DNA of 42,246 bases from Gracilaria caudata. Lineage: Eukaryota; Rhodophyta; Florideophyceae; Gracilariales; Gracilariaceae. Shown in pieces: positions 1 to 11,384 of the stretch. The DNA is taken from NCBI GenBank assembly GCA_030374735.1, contig JASCIV010004664.1, positions 8,191 through 50,436 on the forward strand, written 5' to 3'. The position numbers and the translations under genes were made by a program. Each line of letters opens with the position of its first letter. Position 1 is the first letter of the stretch. Below the pieces are notes generated by a model. The model worked only from the letters and a program-made list of their open reading frames with translations. It searched no databases and was not told where the DNA came from.

Positions 1-1170
1 CTTGACTGGTCGCTGGTAGTAAGTCTGTTGTCCGCGGCCGTTCATGAAGATTACCACAGATTAGGTCTCATAGGTTTTCCGTTCTAGAGTTCATATCAGA
101 CCTGAAGCTGAGTTGAGACGACGAAACGGCATTGCAGTGTGAATTCCTTTCCAAACTGTGGAAGCAGTCAAAATGGCGAAAGCGCTTATTTGCAATCTCA
201 TTCATTTCAAAGCCGCTAACGAACCTCCATTAAGGCTTGCGTTGCTGAGATGGGCGACTGAACCTGCGATTGCCAGTAAGCACTCTCGAGAGTAGAGGTG
301 TAGCTCAAGCTGGAAACTTTGAATCAGGATCTGTCATCGCGCCGCATTCTAGCAAGTTTCATAGACCGTTGTCCGTATCGGGCCTGGCTCAGCGAGTAGT
401 ACCGGGAAACTCGAGACTCGACTACGAAGATATGGTGCCGCGTCACCAAGACACTTTTTGCGGCAAAAAAAAAGCCTCGAAGCTGCATGCCGGTGCGCGT
501 CGCGCAGCATTTGAAAATACTCGTACATCTTGTGAGGCGCAGTTGCCAATGTCGAGAAACGCTCTGTATCGAACTCTCTCCGCATATCTCTGATGGACAC
601 TCGCTGCAAAAGCCTGTCCAACCTTACCTCACACGTAGAAGGCAGAATTCACCGTCAACGCGGAACACGTCAGTTTAAACAACGGGGTCTCGAGCCTGAG
701 AGTCACGAAGCGTGCCAGACATCAACATGCGAGTACACGAACGATGGAAACGAGCGTTAACTCTCTTTGTCCACATGTCGGCGGTCTGTCTCACAAACAT
801 CGTACTGTGTGGGTCATCTACACTTAACTCTACAAAACTGGCTCGCAATTGAATATACCCATTCATGACGGCATAAGCCCTTGCCTTCCACACATCCTTT
901 TTAGAGTCGCCCTCTCCCTTGTTCTTGCGTACCCGTTTGCCGTTTGTTTCACCTGATGCCTAGACCACCGAGACTTGTGTCTGCAGTTAGATGCACCGCA
1001 GCGAGTACTGTCAACTCTCACACCCCCCCGAGAAGCAAAGAGCAATCACTATTTAAGACTGTGAACGCCTTCAGCGTACGCCTTTCAGCGCTTCTCACCT
1101 ACGATCAAACAATCAGGATAAGCGCACGAGGAAGCCTCGCTTCACCCCATATATCCGACTGCCACAAACA
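1..1170. other. gene-free or unresolved stretch
   Basis: No frame here shows a recognisable domain. The longest open frames (about 90-107 codons, for example minus 349-621) overlap one another on both strands and match nothing I know. The last 200 bases are the probable promoter and leader of the zinc-finger gene. A tRNA-like A-box string near 297 has no matching B box. Confidence 0.4.
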
Positions 1171-1921
1171 ATGTCATCCTCACGCAGCCCGAAGATGGAC
1201 CTTAAGTTCATTCTGACCCAGACTGGTGATGGGGCCGCCTCTTCATCTCAAGTTAATCGAGCCAATTCCGCCGCACCATCAACATCCTCTCGGCATCGCG
1301 ACGGAGGAAAGTCGTCTTCCTCAAAGGGTCCTCGAAAGTACCCATGTCCCATATGCGGAGCGACATTTGCGCAGAGTCATGATGCTCTTAAGCACAGAAG
1401 GTTGGTTCCACCCCTCAGACCCACACACGGCCTGAGACATGTCTGAGGCAACGTTTCTAACCAAATGTGATCTATTTTGTGAATATGTACGCGCAGAACC
1501 GTTCATGACAAGCTTCGGCCATTCAAGTGCGAAATATGCGGCAACAGCTTCGGAGAGAAAGGTATGGCTGAATCATTTCTTCTAAGACCTGACTACGTTG
1601 TCATGTTGTGGCTTTCTTGATTTTCGTGAACCTTGAATTCTAACTATTAATGCTGTCTTGTGATCCCTCACTCTTACAGGAAATCTGAGCAAGCATAAGA
1701 AATCCGTGCATTTCAAAGAGAAGCCATATGGATGCGAGATTTGTGGGTCAAGTTTCGCCTTCAAAGATGGTCTACAGAGGCACCGTTCCTTGGTACATCT
1801 TGATCAACGACCTCACAAGTGCGCCGTTTGTGGGGCAATGTACAAGCAAAAGTCGCAATTAAGGAGACACTTCTGTACAGGGCAAGATCCGAATCAAATG
1901 AATGATATTCAAATGCGATGA
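1171..1921 (+). CDS. C2H2 zinc-finger protein, three exons
   Basis: Small probable DNA-binding protein of 178 aa with four tandem C2H2 fingers. I place exons at 1171-1400, 1497-1561 and 1680-1921. Each intron begins GT, ends AG and keeps phase (AG|A joins to AGA; G|GA joins to GGA). Exon 1 encodes a Ser/Lys-rich leader of about 60 residues and finger 1 (CPICGATF). Exon 2 holds most of finger 2 (CEICGNSF). Exon 3 holds the end of finger 2, finger 3 (CEICGSSF) and a last finger (CAVCGAMY) whose second His is replaced, giving HFC. Linkers resemble the TGEKP type (for example FKEKPYGC). Fingers 2-4 are tightly spaced, which fits sequence-specific nuclear DNA binding; the target is unknown. The first ATG of the open frame was taken as start. 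Confidence 0.82.
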
Positions 1922-2567
1922 GGACTCTTAATTCAGGTATTCACACATGCAGAGATGCAACTGACCATAAGGGTATACCCCGAAGGAAGATTTGTTTTGG
2001 CGATCGAAGCCATCTTCAGTTCTTGCAGCCTTGTATCGGAGCGGCCTTGTGGGACATTCAGTCTTTGATATTACCATAATTACACAGATTTCCATTGAAA
2101 CATCTTACAAACCGTAGAAATAGTTCTTGTAGCAACCGACAACATATGAAACTTGTTCATGCAGTATAAAGAAAAAGCCCTCGGCTAACTTGTTTCATTA
2201 TGTAACTACTCACCAACCCCACTCCCCCCCTTATTGGCAAAGCATGAAAGAGAGATTCTACAAAAGAAAAGATTCCCTTCCACGGTAAAGAGGTATCGAG
2301 ATGACAACCTCTCTAGCTGATGGAAAGAAATGGATGACTGAGGAAATGATCGATGCTCAGATCCCTCTTCCAGTTTAGGGGTTCACAGGAAAGAATTCAA
2401 ACCGACAAGTCATACCTACTGCGTCAAAATGAATGGTGACCCTCTTGGTTCAATCTCAAGTCCTTGACCGCCGGGCTCGTCAGACTCGTCTTCACGCCTT
2501 GTAAGCGCAGGGCCTGATTAACGTAGTATATACATGCAAATACATTCTTGCTTTACTCGTCTTCAAA

Positions 2568-2620
2568 TCTCTCTCTCTCTCTTTTACGGGTATCCTAGAT
2601 TAATTACTTCTTAAGACTAT
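2568..2620 (-). mobile_element. LINE 3' terminal fragment with (GA)n tail
   Basis: On the minus strand it reads TAATTAATCTAGGATACCCG, then TAAAAGAGAGAGAGAG. It matches the fragment at 3297-3390 (shared GGGTATCCTAG plus TAATTA on the plus strand) and the end of the coding LINE relic near 30.1 kb. Confidence 0.55.
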
Positions 2621-3202
2621 GAGTGTAGCGTATAGGTTTCTGATACGGTGCTGCTACAACGTATCAGGTATTTGCAGAATACAAAACTGAAAAGGAAGAG
2701 CGACGCTTTCGTCTACAACTTCTTAAAGAAGGGCTGTCAATCTCTCAACCTAAAGATTCGAAAAGGACGATACAGGATACCGGAAGACCCAAGTTCGTAC
2801 CAAGAAACCGGTGCTCTTTTCCTCCCCAAAGTGAGCAATTGTCCGAGTTCATCTAGACTCGTTGAGCATCGAATTTGATGGCAAGACAATGGAATATCAG
2901 TATGCTCTACTTCGTCCATTCGAAGGTGCCATAACAGAAAGCGTACGCAATTCTTCGTCGATAGTGCAGCACTGTGAAAGACCCTTTCACACGATGAAAC
3001 CAAATTTCTACTGATGGGGATTTCATTCGCATTGATGGTACCCTCAACTTCGCTAGAGTTTAAACGTTGCGAGCCTCTGGATACTTACCAATTGCTGTCC
3101 TTGAGTCTGATTGCTATCTTCAACTACAAAGCATGGAGAAACGGAGAACAATTCAGCTTTGCTGCAGACATTGCGGATTCGATGATTCCTTTGAAGGCAC
3201 AA

Positions 3203-3238
3203 TCTCTCTCTCTCTCTTTCTCTCTCTCTTTTACGAAA
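3203..3238 (-). repeat. (CT)n microsatellite, LINE-tail-like
   Basis: CT repeats followed by TTTTACG, the same junction seen at the other LINE tails (minus: CGTAAAAGAGAGAGA). No upstream LINE body is recognisable here, so this may be a bare tail or simple repeat. Confidence 0.6.
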
Positions 3239-3296
3239 CGCGTGGGTAACTCACTTGCACGCGGGGGTTTGCTAAAAAGCGCAACACCTATAAAAC

Positions 3297-3390
3297 CACA
3301 CACACACACTCTCTCTCTCTCTATTCATGGGTATCCTAGCCTAATTATGGCATAATATAGAGCGCCTCTGGGCAAGGAAGCGCTCTATAT
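3297..3390 (-). mobile_element. LINE 3' terminal fragment with stem-loop and (GA)(TG) tail
   Basis: CA and CT repeats, then GGGTATCCTAG and a TAATTA box. Next comes a perfect 11-bp inverted repeat (ATATAGAGCGC at 3355-3365, GCGCTCTATAT at 3380-3390, 14-nt loop). A weaker version of the stem and loop occurs at the 3' end of the coding LINE relic near 30,130-30,155, so I read this as the terminal hairpin of the same LINE family. Confidence 0.6.
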
Positions 3391-5765
3391 CGCAGCCGAC
3401 AACTAATCAGCTGTGCTACACTCACTAGGCTACAAACAAGAAAGTACTTGGTCTCTCAGGTGATTTCGACTGCAGAAGCGTTTCGCTATCGACGCTTAAC
3501 GCCTTCTTCCTTCCATTTTACTCTTCATTCAACTTCTAGAGACCGTCGGTAGAGGGGCACACCACGACAAGGGGCTTCTCGTATGCAACGTTGGCCACCC
3601 AAGAAACCATGGGCAGCGACCCTTCCACCCAACACTCATATCATCGGCGAGACCTGGTGTAAGAGCCAGCCGGTAGCCTTTTTACCGTTATCCCATACTG
3701 GCGCTCTATCTTATGCAGGTATTAATCCCACAGTAGTAGCGTTCTATGTTAGAACTTCTAACTGTGAACAGTACGGAGAATAAGCACAGAGCGTAAAACG
3801 CACAACACCCAAAACACCTACAACTGAATAAACTTGCGCCGAAACGTGCGATTGGTGCGAGAGCGAGCACAGTACGTCCAGTCCGCAGGGAGGAAGGATT
3901 CTCCTTCAATTAAGAATCAAGTAGAATAAATGTATCGTTGCGAAAAAGAGTCTTAAAAAACAACTGAAACTGCGAAGGGATAGCGATCTCTAGGCTTCAA
4001 TGGCAAGACGCCCGCAAGTTCCATTCAGGTTAGAACGAAAGGCTCCCAGATGCAAATAGTCTAACCTTCGGTTTCGTCTCTGTGAGGTTGCATTCGCTTG
4101 TCAGTTTCCTTCGCAAAATTTGAGTCAGGGTCATCGACATGAGTCGTCCCCAACATGATGTTTGGAAGACGAGTGGCGCTCTAGATTGATAGCCATAAAA
4201 GATTTCGAGACTGTTCCACTCGCTTACCCCCCTGCTCGCCTCCCCAGTAAAGTTCTGCTTTTACAAAAAGTATCGTGATGCTTTGATGTTTAAGCTTGGT
4301 GCTTCGAGACATGAACCTTGGAAATGGACGAGTATTTTTGTCCACCGTAAGAGAACGAACAAGAGGGCTTGTAGCTCCGATTCGGAGCCTCCGAATAACC
4401 CTTATCTCTGGGAACATCTCATGTGACACGATGGAAGGAGGACAAATTCCACATTGTCCTCGTGAGAAGCCGGGGTTCTCAATGCAAGGTTATCCCAGAG
4501 TCTCGACTGTTCTTACAGTCATATCTACGATGCTCGGCTCTGCTGAGTTGTAACTACTGAACTGGTATAGACATTGGATGACGATACAGAAGAAACAAAA
4601 CCACAACGCGCTCCTTTCCCAAAAGTCCAAAGTGACCTTTCTCCATGTCAAGTTTGTTAAACGGACGTCGCGCCAATCAAAGACGCTGATAACAGCAAAC
4701 ATCCATTCATGGTCTGGTGTTTGTTCGGTGGATCATGAGAAAAATTACAATGGGTAAGAAGGATCCTGACAGATTTGTCTTGCGTCGTTTCTTGAGACAG
4801 GGATTTTCGAGGTGAGATCCTAAACTGTGGTACAAAGGGGGACCCGTACAAAGGTATTATCACGCCCAGTCCCGCGAGTTTAAAGATCAATGAATTTTCG
4901 GATGTACAGGGTGCAAATTTGTGAAGCGGTGTAACTCCGCCTTGCTCGGCTTCTGCACCGGAAGTGTAGCTCAGTGGGGTTGTCTATGTAATGTGGATGT
5001 CAGTGGGAAGAACGAGAAACAGCGGAGATTGCTCATTTAAGACGCAGAACATACAGTCTTGAGTGATTTGAATATCCCATGATGGGAGTTAATTAGACCT
5101 TACGAGATAATGGTGCAAGCAGAACGCCATTTACGTGGTTCTTTACCAGAAGATCCCTCACAACTTTATAATTAGAGTTCGTTTCGTGTAACCCTTTTAA
5201 CTCTTTTGAGACTGGAGTCCAAGATAGCTTACAGACATTGGACAACTACAGATCTGGGTGCGGCTCAGGTGAACGGGGATCATGAGTTAACAAAATATAC
5301 AGGAGAAAGTGAGCGACGTTTCCCGCTAACAAGTTGTACTTGTACCATCAACATACGCACTTCAGGTTGCAGTTAAACGTACCGCATCATCTTTCATGTG
5401 TTCCATGGAGTTTGGTGGCATAGAGCAGATGCGTGCTGGGGAAACGTCTTCTCTTGTCACGGCAAGTGGTTGGTGATTATCTGCCCTCGTATCCAATGCA
5501 TTGAGGACAAGAAGGTTACCAGAGACACAGCCACGTTCTCGTGAGGACAAAGGCGTGACTGTGCTTCACTCATTGAGCTGTAGCCCTCATTCCCTGATGT
5601 TTATCCTTTCTCGTATCCCTTTTCGGACATTGCATTTAAGTGCACAAAAATACTTCCACCCGATGTGATATCCGCGAAACACAAACTTGGTTCCAGTGTG
5701 TAAGTGTGGAGGTGAAATCAGGAGGAAGAAAACGTTGATGGCTTCCCTTATACCAGACACTCGCA

Positions 5766-6248
5766 TCAAAAGCAGGTTGACCATTTCCTGCTGAAGCGAA
5801 TCGGAATCCTTATCGTTTTTCTTCTTTCCTTTGTCACTGTATCGGCCATAAACGGTAGCCGCAAACTTCTCCTCTCCCGACTGCATGAATACTGCGGTTT
5901 GACACTCGCATGCTTAAGGCGTTCGATCTCGAGCTCTTTTTCCGTGGGTTTCGTGACATGACCGGTTCTGACCTTCTCCAAACTTTTGCGAAGTATTTCG
6001 TTCTCATCCAAAGCAGCTGCCAGCCTTGCATTCGCACCAGTACGAAAGGTGTGGAACTCGCGTTCGATACGTCTTATCTCGGAAAGTGCAGCCTGCAGCC
6101 TGTCGGACATGTCAACCGGTGCGGCACGAAGCTCTGCTCGTTGTTGAATGCGAAGGCGATCTTCTCGGTGCGAATCTAGAAAGCTGCGCAACTGGCGGCG
6201 GCGAGAGTTGGGGGAAATCTGTACGGCCTTTGGCGGCAGCGACGCCAT
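5766..6248 (-). CDS. hypothetical small coiled-coil protein, 3' end uncertain
   Basis: I do not recognise a family. The frame from ATG 6248 encodes about 160 aa: a basic start (MASLPPKAVQISPNSRRR), then a charged helical stretch with heptad-like spacing (residues about 30-115, rich in Glu, Arg, Leu and Ala), suggesting a coiled coil. After about residue 115 the frame loses its helical character. A different frame (5587-5886) then looks more protein-like (FMQSGEEKFAATVYGRYSDK), so the true gene may splice or be frameshifted near 5890-5940. One weak splice solution (G|GTCATG to CCGCAG|TA, about 70 nt) would join them in phase. An upstream ATG in frame at 6302 would add 18 residues. Treat the C-terminus as unresolved. 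Confidence 0.45.
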   Translation of the reverse strand: MASLPPKAVQISPNSRRRQLRSFLDSHREDRLRIQQRAELRAAPVDMSDRLQAALSEIRRIEREFHTFRTGANARLAAALDENEILRKSLEKVRTGHVTKPTEKELEIERLKHASVKPQYSCSRERRSLRLPFMADTVTKERRKTIRIPIRFSRKWSTCF

Positions 6249-6302
6249 TTTTCGAGGATGATAGATACGATTTCCAAAAGCAAGGTATGGCACGAAGAAC
6301 AC

Positions 6303-7231
6303 TCGGCTACGAACTGCGGTAGGTCTAAGGGTTTGCGCTGCAAACTTTGCGACCCGTCGGAAAGCAAGTTATTGCCTGCTTGTAGCTAATGGAAGACGGC
6401 CAACTTGCAGATGATAGTAGGCATACCTGTTCGTGCCTGCTATTATAGAGGGTACCTTTGCATTTTGTGACGGGGGACGGCTGCCATGGGGCGGGTTTGT
6501 GTGATGACCGTTACGATCATACTCTCGCCGAAAGATACAAAAGTCAGTGGAGCTACGCGGCGTAACTGCTACTGTGGAGTCCACAGTGTGGACAAGCAGC
6601 TACGGATACCAGTGCGGTGATAGTGTTTCATAGCGAAGACGAACAATGGGGAACAGATCTTGTCCAGTTCAAGAGCGATTGCATAACGGCACCATAGAGC
6701 AAATCCGAGCGGTGAGATCCCTCCCGGTATGCCACTCTCCCTGATCGGCAGATGCAACGTGCTGTAACGGTAAACAACGAAGTAGAGCTTTGAATTTTGA
6801 ATCAGTGATCAAGACAAGGCATTTTCCGACCTTCTTTGGATGCCAAGCCAGTGTGAGCGTATCTTGTTGCGGCGAGCTTGCAGTGTCCCTTGACAAGGCG
6901 AAAGGACACCACAAGCTCTTTCGCATTTCGATTTTGAAGTAGCCCAGATATCCCTCCCGCTCGTGGACCACATGGTTTTTAGTTGTACTGCGTAATACGT
7001 TTTCGCGCCAAAAAGCAAGGATCAGTTTTGTGCTTCAGCCTTGACGTGCCTTGACATGCAATGCATGATCAACCCTCTTCTGTTTTGGTGCTCTTCGCAG
7101 CAACTTCCTCCACCGATAAACCAGTGCCTCCAAAGGTAGAAGGCACTTGGTCCGACTATCTTTGTGTTATCAACTGCTAGCTAGCCACAGCTCTGCGAGA
7201 CCGTCCCATCTCCTGAATAGAAGCATCGGCA
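6303..7231. other. intergenic; possible WD40-like relic on minus strand
   Basis: The minus frame 6669-6971 contains segments reminiscent of WD repeats (EREGYLGYFKIE, and DTLTLAWHPKKVGKCLVLI). No complete repeat set, start or splice structure can be built, and flanking frames are closed. It could be a decayed gene or chance. The last ~130 bases form the 5' leader of the AP endonuclease gene. Confidence 0.25.
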
Positions 7232-8697
7232 ATGGCAACCTTTTTCAAAAAGCGAGCAGCACTTGATTCGAAAGAAATAGGTACAAAGAGGGCTCGTCAT
7301 GAAACGCCCTCTAGCGCTGAAGTTGAGCTGAATCTACGAGGTGACCCACTCAGTGTCGTCGTATGTTCTGACGCCTCATCCTATCTTTCTAGCTAAGAGC
7401 GCACTTCTGTTTTCTGACCTGGCTTGTGCTTTGCCGTCTTCGAAACTTCCAAAGGCATGGAACTGCAACGGGCTTACGCCCAGACTGCGTTCTGAAACAA
7501 ATGTGCAAGCTATTCGCGATTTCTTACTCAAGTACAAACCAGATGTTATGTTTTTGAGCGAAGTTCGCGTATCTGCTGCCTTCAGGGATTTATCCAGCAA
7601 GTCTAATCCTCAAGCACAACGAGTGAGATCTAAAATGCGCCAGGACGACAGTAAATCTCAAGCGGATGCATCGCTTGTACACTCGCTATTGTCTACGCCA
7701 GAGTTGCGATCTTATGAAGCGCGTTTCAGTCTGGCTGATACCAAGTATGCTGGGACTGCCATGCTTTGGAACAAAAAGACCATACGCGCTCCCAAGGTTG
7801 TTCGATACCATTTAGAAAAGGAGAAGTCGAAGAGACACCATCAAGAAGGTCGTGTCATCTACGCCAAGTTTGAGAACTTCTCGATTTTGCACACGTAAGT
7901 TAACAAATCTCTCGGAGTGGATTGTAATTATAATGCCGCGAATGCAGTTTCTGTTTTGCTAATGTGTGATATCCAAACTGCTTGTCGCTGAACTCCTTCC
8001 TATTCAAAAAGGTACTCCCCTAACAATGGATGGGAAGAGGCCCACTTTGCTCGCCGACGAGCGTGGGATAATCAACTGAAAGAATTTATGGCCCGTAAGC
8101 ACGAATCCGGGATCAATATTATTTGGATGGGTGACCTTGTAAGTGGCGTTCAACATCCTATACTAAGCGAGATTTCCTTCCGTACTCAAGCAGCTTTCTA
8201 ACTTAAGAAATCTCACCAACCGAGAACTTCTCTAACAGAATGTTGCGCCAAAGGATGAGGATCTTTCACACCCAGCGTATTACAGAAGTCAGACAAAGGG
8301 CAGGCGTGCCTTGCTTTCTCCGGCGGATGTCGGACAACCTGGATGCACAGATGGTGAAAGAAAACGTTTTGCAGAAATCCTCGAGACCGGAAATATGGTA
8401 GACGCTTATCGACAGCTCGTGCGCGATAGCAATAACACTGAACTGACTTGGCGCGGACATCCTACTGGAAAACACGGTGGAAGGGGAATGAGGATCGATC
8501 ATTGTATTGTATCGAGACAATTGGCGTCCCGTGTGGTATCTGTTGAGGTAACTGGGCATGGGGCGGACAGAAAGGGATTTCTCGGATCGGACCACTGCCC
8601 TGTTGTCGTTCGTCTGCAAGAAGCGACACCTGAACCCAACTCAAAAAGCAGCAGTTCTAACAACCCAGAAGAAGAGTGCGATGCACCCAACTCGTGA
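7232..8697 (+). CDS. AP endonuclease (ExoIII/APE1 family), four exons
   Basis: Class II apurinic/apyrimidinic endonuclease of base-excision repair, cutting 5' to abasic sites; 398 aa. Exons: 7232-7340, 7393-7894, 8012-8138, 8239-8697. Introns of 52, 117 and 100 nt are all GT-AG and in phase. Catalytic elements seen: WNCNGL (residues 59-64), the metal-ligand Glu in FLSEVR (Glu93), the Tyr of TYSPNNGW, Asp and Asn of GDLNVA (across the exon 3/4 junction), Asp of RIDHCIV, and Asp-His of GSDHCPV. The first exon adds a basic leader (MATFFKKRAALDSKEIG) followed by KRAR, a plausible bipartite nuclear signal. The C-terminal ~20 residues are Ser/Asn/Glu-rich and probably disordered. A central insertion (residues about 100-130, Ser/Gln-rich) is longer than in human APE1. 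Confidence 0.93.
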
Positions 8698-9240
8698 TAG
8701 CGCCAGTCGCAAGTCATGTCTTAGTGGCCCATCTGTTATCCTAAGAGTGTTCTAACATCACTGCAGGTTCTACTGAGGTTTGTTAATTGTTTCCTCCAAA
8801 AGGACATCACTAGCTTCGAAGTTGTGGAGACATGCTCGGCCAGCGGAACTGGGAAGAAAGAACAAAGAACCTGGAGGCCTTCATTTTCCTTCTGTTTTTT
8901 ACCTGTGGATTATGTGTGAAGGGTAGGTAGTTTTTGGGGAAATCCCTTCTTGGAGCCAGTTTTGCCCTTCTCGGCTGGCAATCGTTTCTGCATGACAACT
9001 TCCATATCTACGAAGGTACTTCAGTGAGGTGTTGGTCATTGGGTGTTAGAAGAGGAAGGCTCCTTATCAAAGTCAGACAGATTTGCGTCCACCCTTTTCA
9101 CCACACCACAAGTCCAACTAGAACTAGTTTCTGTTTTGAGGGTTTTTCTGTACACCAAAGTTCTTCTGTGGATCCACTTCGAGACCGTCGTGTAACGTTA
9201 CGTACTCAAGGGTGGCCCATCATTTAGCTACGAAAGATAA
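8698..9240. other. intergenic between AP endonuclease and MnmA
   Basis: Same-strand spacer holding the 3' end of one gene and the promoter of the next. The 97-codon open frame here lacks an ATG and any domain. Nothing else seen. Confidence 0.5.
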
Positions 9241-10452
9241 ATGAGAGCTGCATCTGAACTGATTAAGCACGCTGTAGGGAAGGTTTCAAAACCTCTTCAG
9301 AAGCACTCTCCGATATATCTTGCTTTATCTGGTGGTGTAGACTCCTCGGTATCTGCACTAATACTGCGAGAAGCTGGATGGCTTGTGAAACCGGTATTGA
9401 TGCGATGTTGGGACTCTGAACAAGACGAGGGAAGCACGAATTGCTTTGAGAAAGAGCTCCGCGCCGCCGAAATCACGGTAGAAAGATTGGGCCTCGAACC
9501 CTTGCAAGTGTTTGACTTTGTTAAGGAGTATTGGACGGATGTATTCGAAAACGTGTTCTTGGGAGGTATACGACGCGGATTTATCCCCAACGCGGATTTA
9601 GCGTGTAACCGATGGGTCAAGTTCGGTGCCTTCCCAGAGCGCGTCGCAGAGCTTGGGGATGAGAACACACCAATTGCTACTGGGCATTATGCGATGGTAC
9701 AACATATGGCAACGGGAACTAAGCTTCTGACGGCCCGCGATGAAGTCAAGGATCAAAGTTACTTTTTAGCAAGCGTGCAAGAAACCGCGTTGCGAAGGGT
9801 GGTTTTGCCAGTCGGGGATTTGCTAAAGACTGAAGTGGTGTCCATTGCTTCAGATGCTCAACTTCCGGCTGCGGAAGCTAAAAGTAGTCGTGGAATTTGT
9901 TTTGTTGGGAAACGTGGTATGAGCCAGTTCATAGAGCAATATGTGGACTTGAACGAGGGCGGAAAGTTTGTGGACATAGACAGCGGTGAAATATTGGGAA
10001 ATGTACGGAACGGATATGCGCTCACTGTCGGACAGAGAGCGAGAATTGCTGGGTTGGCTGAAGCAAGGTTTGTGGTGGGGCGGGCCGGGAATGATATCGT
10101 AGTGGCACCACATGAGCATGAGTCTTTAAGAACTACTGGGGTTTGGTGCGATAAAGCGGACTGGATCGGAAGGGAGCCGGTATCAGTCAGAGCTGGAGGA
10201 GAACAAGAGGTTGGTTTTAAGGCATGCTCAACAATGCGCATAGGAAAGGCGTGGGTGAGGAGAGAGCGTGGTGGATGGTCGTTACGATTCAACGAGGAGA
10301 GAAGGAAAGTTGGGCGCGGACAAGCGGTCGTTTTATACAATGGAAGAGAATGCCTCGGAGCGTTGTGGCCTGTGAGTGAATACGGTGAAAAGCGAATGGC
10401 GCAGACGGTGCATGCTGGAGAGGAGCGGGAGCGCGGGGAACTTGGGTCGTAG
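9241..10452 (+). CDS. mnmA: tRNA-specific 2-thiouridylase (MnmA/MTU1)
   Basis: Catalyses ATP-dependent 2-thiolation of the wobble uridine in tRNA(Lys/Glu/Gln), in mitochondria (MTU1) or plastids; 403 aa, single exon. The PP-loop SGGVDSS sits at residues 30-36. The two catalytic cysteines are Cys122 in PNADLACNRWVKF and Cys220 in RGICFVG. The ATGHYA motif (about 146-151) and the DQSYFL tRNA-contact motif (about 171-176) are intact, as are the central NGYALTVGQRA segment and the C-terminal beta-barrel. The 24 residues before the core (MRAASELIKHAVGKVSKPLQ) are basic and amphipathic, consistent with a short organelle presequence. A stop codon lies directly before this ATG, which supports the start. 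Length matches the family. Confidence 0.95.
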   Translation: MRAASELIKHAVGKVSKPLQKHSPIYLALSGGVDSSVSALILREAGWLVKPVLMRCWDSEQDEGSTNCFEKELRAAEITVERLGLEPLQVFDFVKEYWTDVFENVFLGGIRRGFIPNADLACNRWVKFGAFPERVAELGDENTPIATGHYAMVQHMATGTKLLTARDEVKDQSYFLASVQETALRRVVLPVGDLLKTEVVSIASDAQLPAAEAKSSRGICFVGKRGMSQFIEQYVDLNEGGKFVDIDSGEILGNVRNGYALTVGQRARIAGLAEARFVVGRAGNDIVVAPHEHESLRTTGVWCDKADWIGREPVSVRAGGEQEVGFKACSTMRIGKAWVRRERGGWSLRFNEERRKVGRGQAVVLYNGRECLGALWPVSEYGEKRMAQTVHAGEERERGELGS

Positions 10453-11384
10453 CAGTTTGAATCGATCACAGGGGAGTGGGATGTGTGGGAGGCCCCGTAT
10501 GATATCTAATCGATAAACTTGAAGCTAGAGCGGAGAAAAGTTTCCAGAAACTCTTTTGCGGAGCACTGTCGGCACGGTGCGAGAGCTGTGGGCGAAGCGC
10601 ACGGGGTGAGCGGTCCGGCACAGACAGTCACTGTCGCGGTGACTGCGGGGAGAATGCTTTTGGATCACGTTGACGGTGGTTGTCTGGTGTGGACTGTCAT
10701 ATCATAGTGGACATCATGATGGACATGGAGTCCATGTCATGGATGTTAGAGAGACGGACCACAAACTGCGGGTGGGACGGGGGCGGCACAGGACTGCATG
10801 CGCGCGATGGTGTGCGGCCACGGCATGCACCACGTTCCAGTACGACACGCCCGGGGCACGTGCGCGTCTTAATTCGAATGAACGCATTGCTGACGCTTCA
10901 CGAAGCGTCGATGGTTTTGAGCCAACCACGAAGTCGAGCGGCACGGCGCGTGACACAAACACACACACGGAGCACCAAACTGTCTGTTCTCGTTTCGAGC
11001 CGTTTTGGCGGGAATTGCTTGCTTCGCTCTGGCGCGTGGATCACCGGCTGTCTCGCGTACGTGGCGATCTTCCCCTACAAGGCTGTCGGTTTCTCGCTAT
11101 TACCGCGCCATCATAACGCCACCAGCGCTACCGCAACCGTTTATACACTACGATTCACTTCACCCCACCAACTAGACGCCCTGTTCGCGATTGCTTTCGA
11201 GTCCCTGACGCTGTCACTAAAGTACATATGATTGCTTTCGCCGCCATCTTCCACCCCCGCTTTCCTCCAGCTTGTTACGCCTGCAAACAAGCACCAGTCG
11301 AAGTCAATCCGTTCTCACGCTTGCTACGCTCGCCACACTAGTCGTGTTCTCCCCTAAGCTTTCCCGAACACTAAAACCTCTACC
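10453..11384. other. intergenic, promoter and leader of the 682-aa gene
   Basis: About 0.9 kb. It contains a (CA)n run near 10,960 and two small dyads: CAGTCAC-7nt-GTGACTG near 10,625-10,646, and GACATGGA-G-TCCATGTC at 10,722-10,738. Long open frames on both strands lack domains. The 100 bases before the ATG are pyrimidine-rich, and the start has ACCATGG context. Confidence 0.5.

Larger units (their letters stand above)
1922..5580. other. gene-poor stretch with LINE 3'-end debris
   Basis: More than 3.6 kb with no convincing gene. It holds three CT-microsatellite-linked LINE 3' fragments (listed separately) and short open frames without domains. A 70-codon open stretch at 2644-2856 (+) has no ATG and no recognised family. 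The rest shows nothing I can name. Confidence 0.5.

Noticed and set aside
2644..2856. 70-codon open frame (+) rich in Lys and Arg
   Set aside because: No ATG start, no family resemblance, and it lies in repeat-rich DNA beside LINE tails.
4965..4990. tRNA A-box-like string (GTGTAGCTCAGTGGGG)
   Set aside because: No B box (GGTTCRANNCC) within the next ~80 bases and no acceptor-stem pairing.
9858..10469. 203-codon minus open frame
   Set aside because: Shadow of the MnmA gene on the opposite strand.
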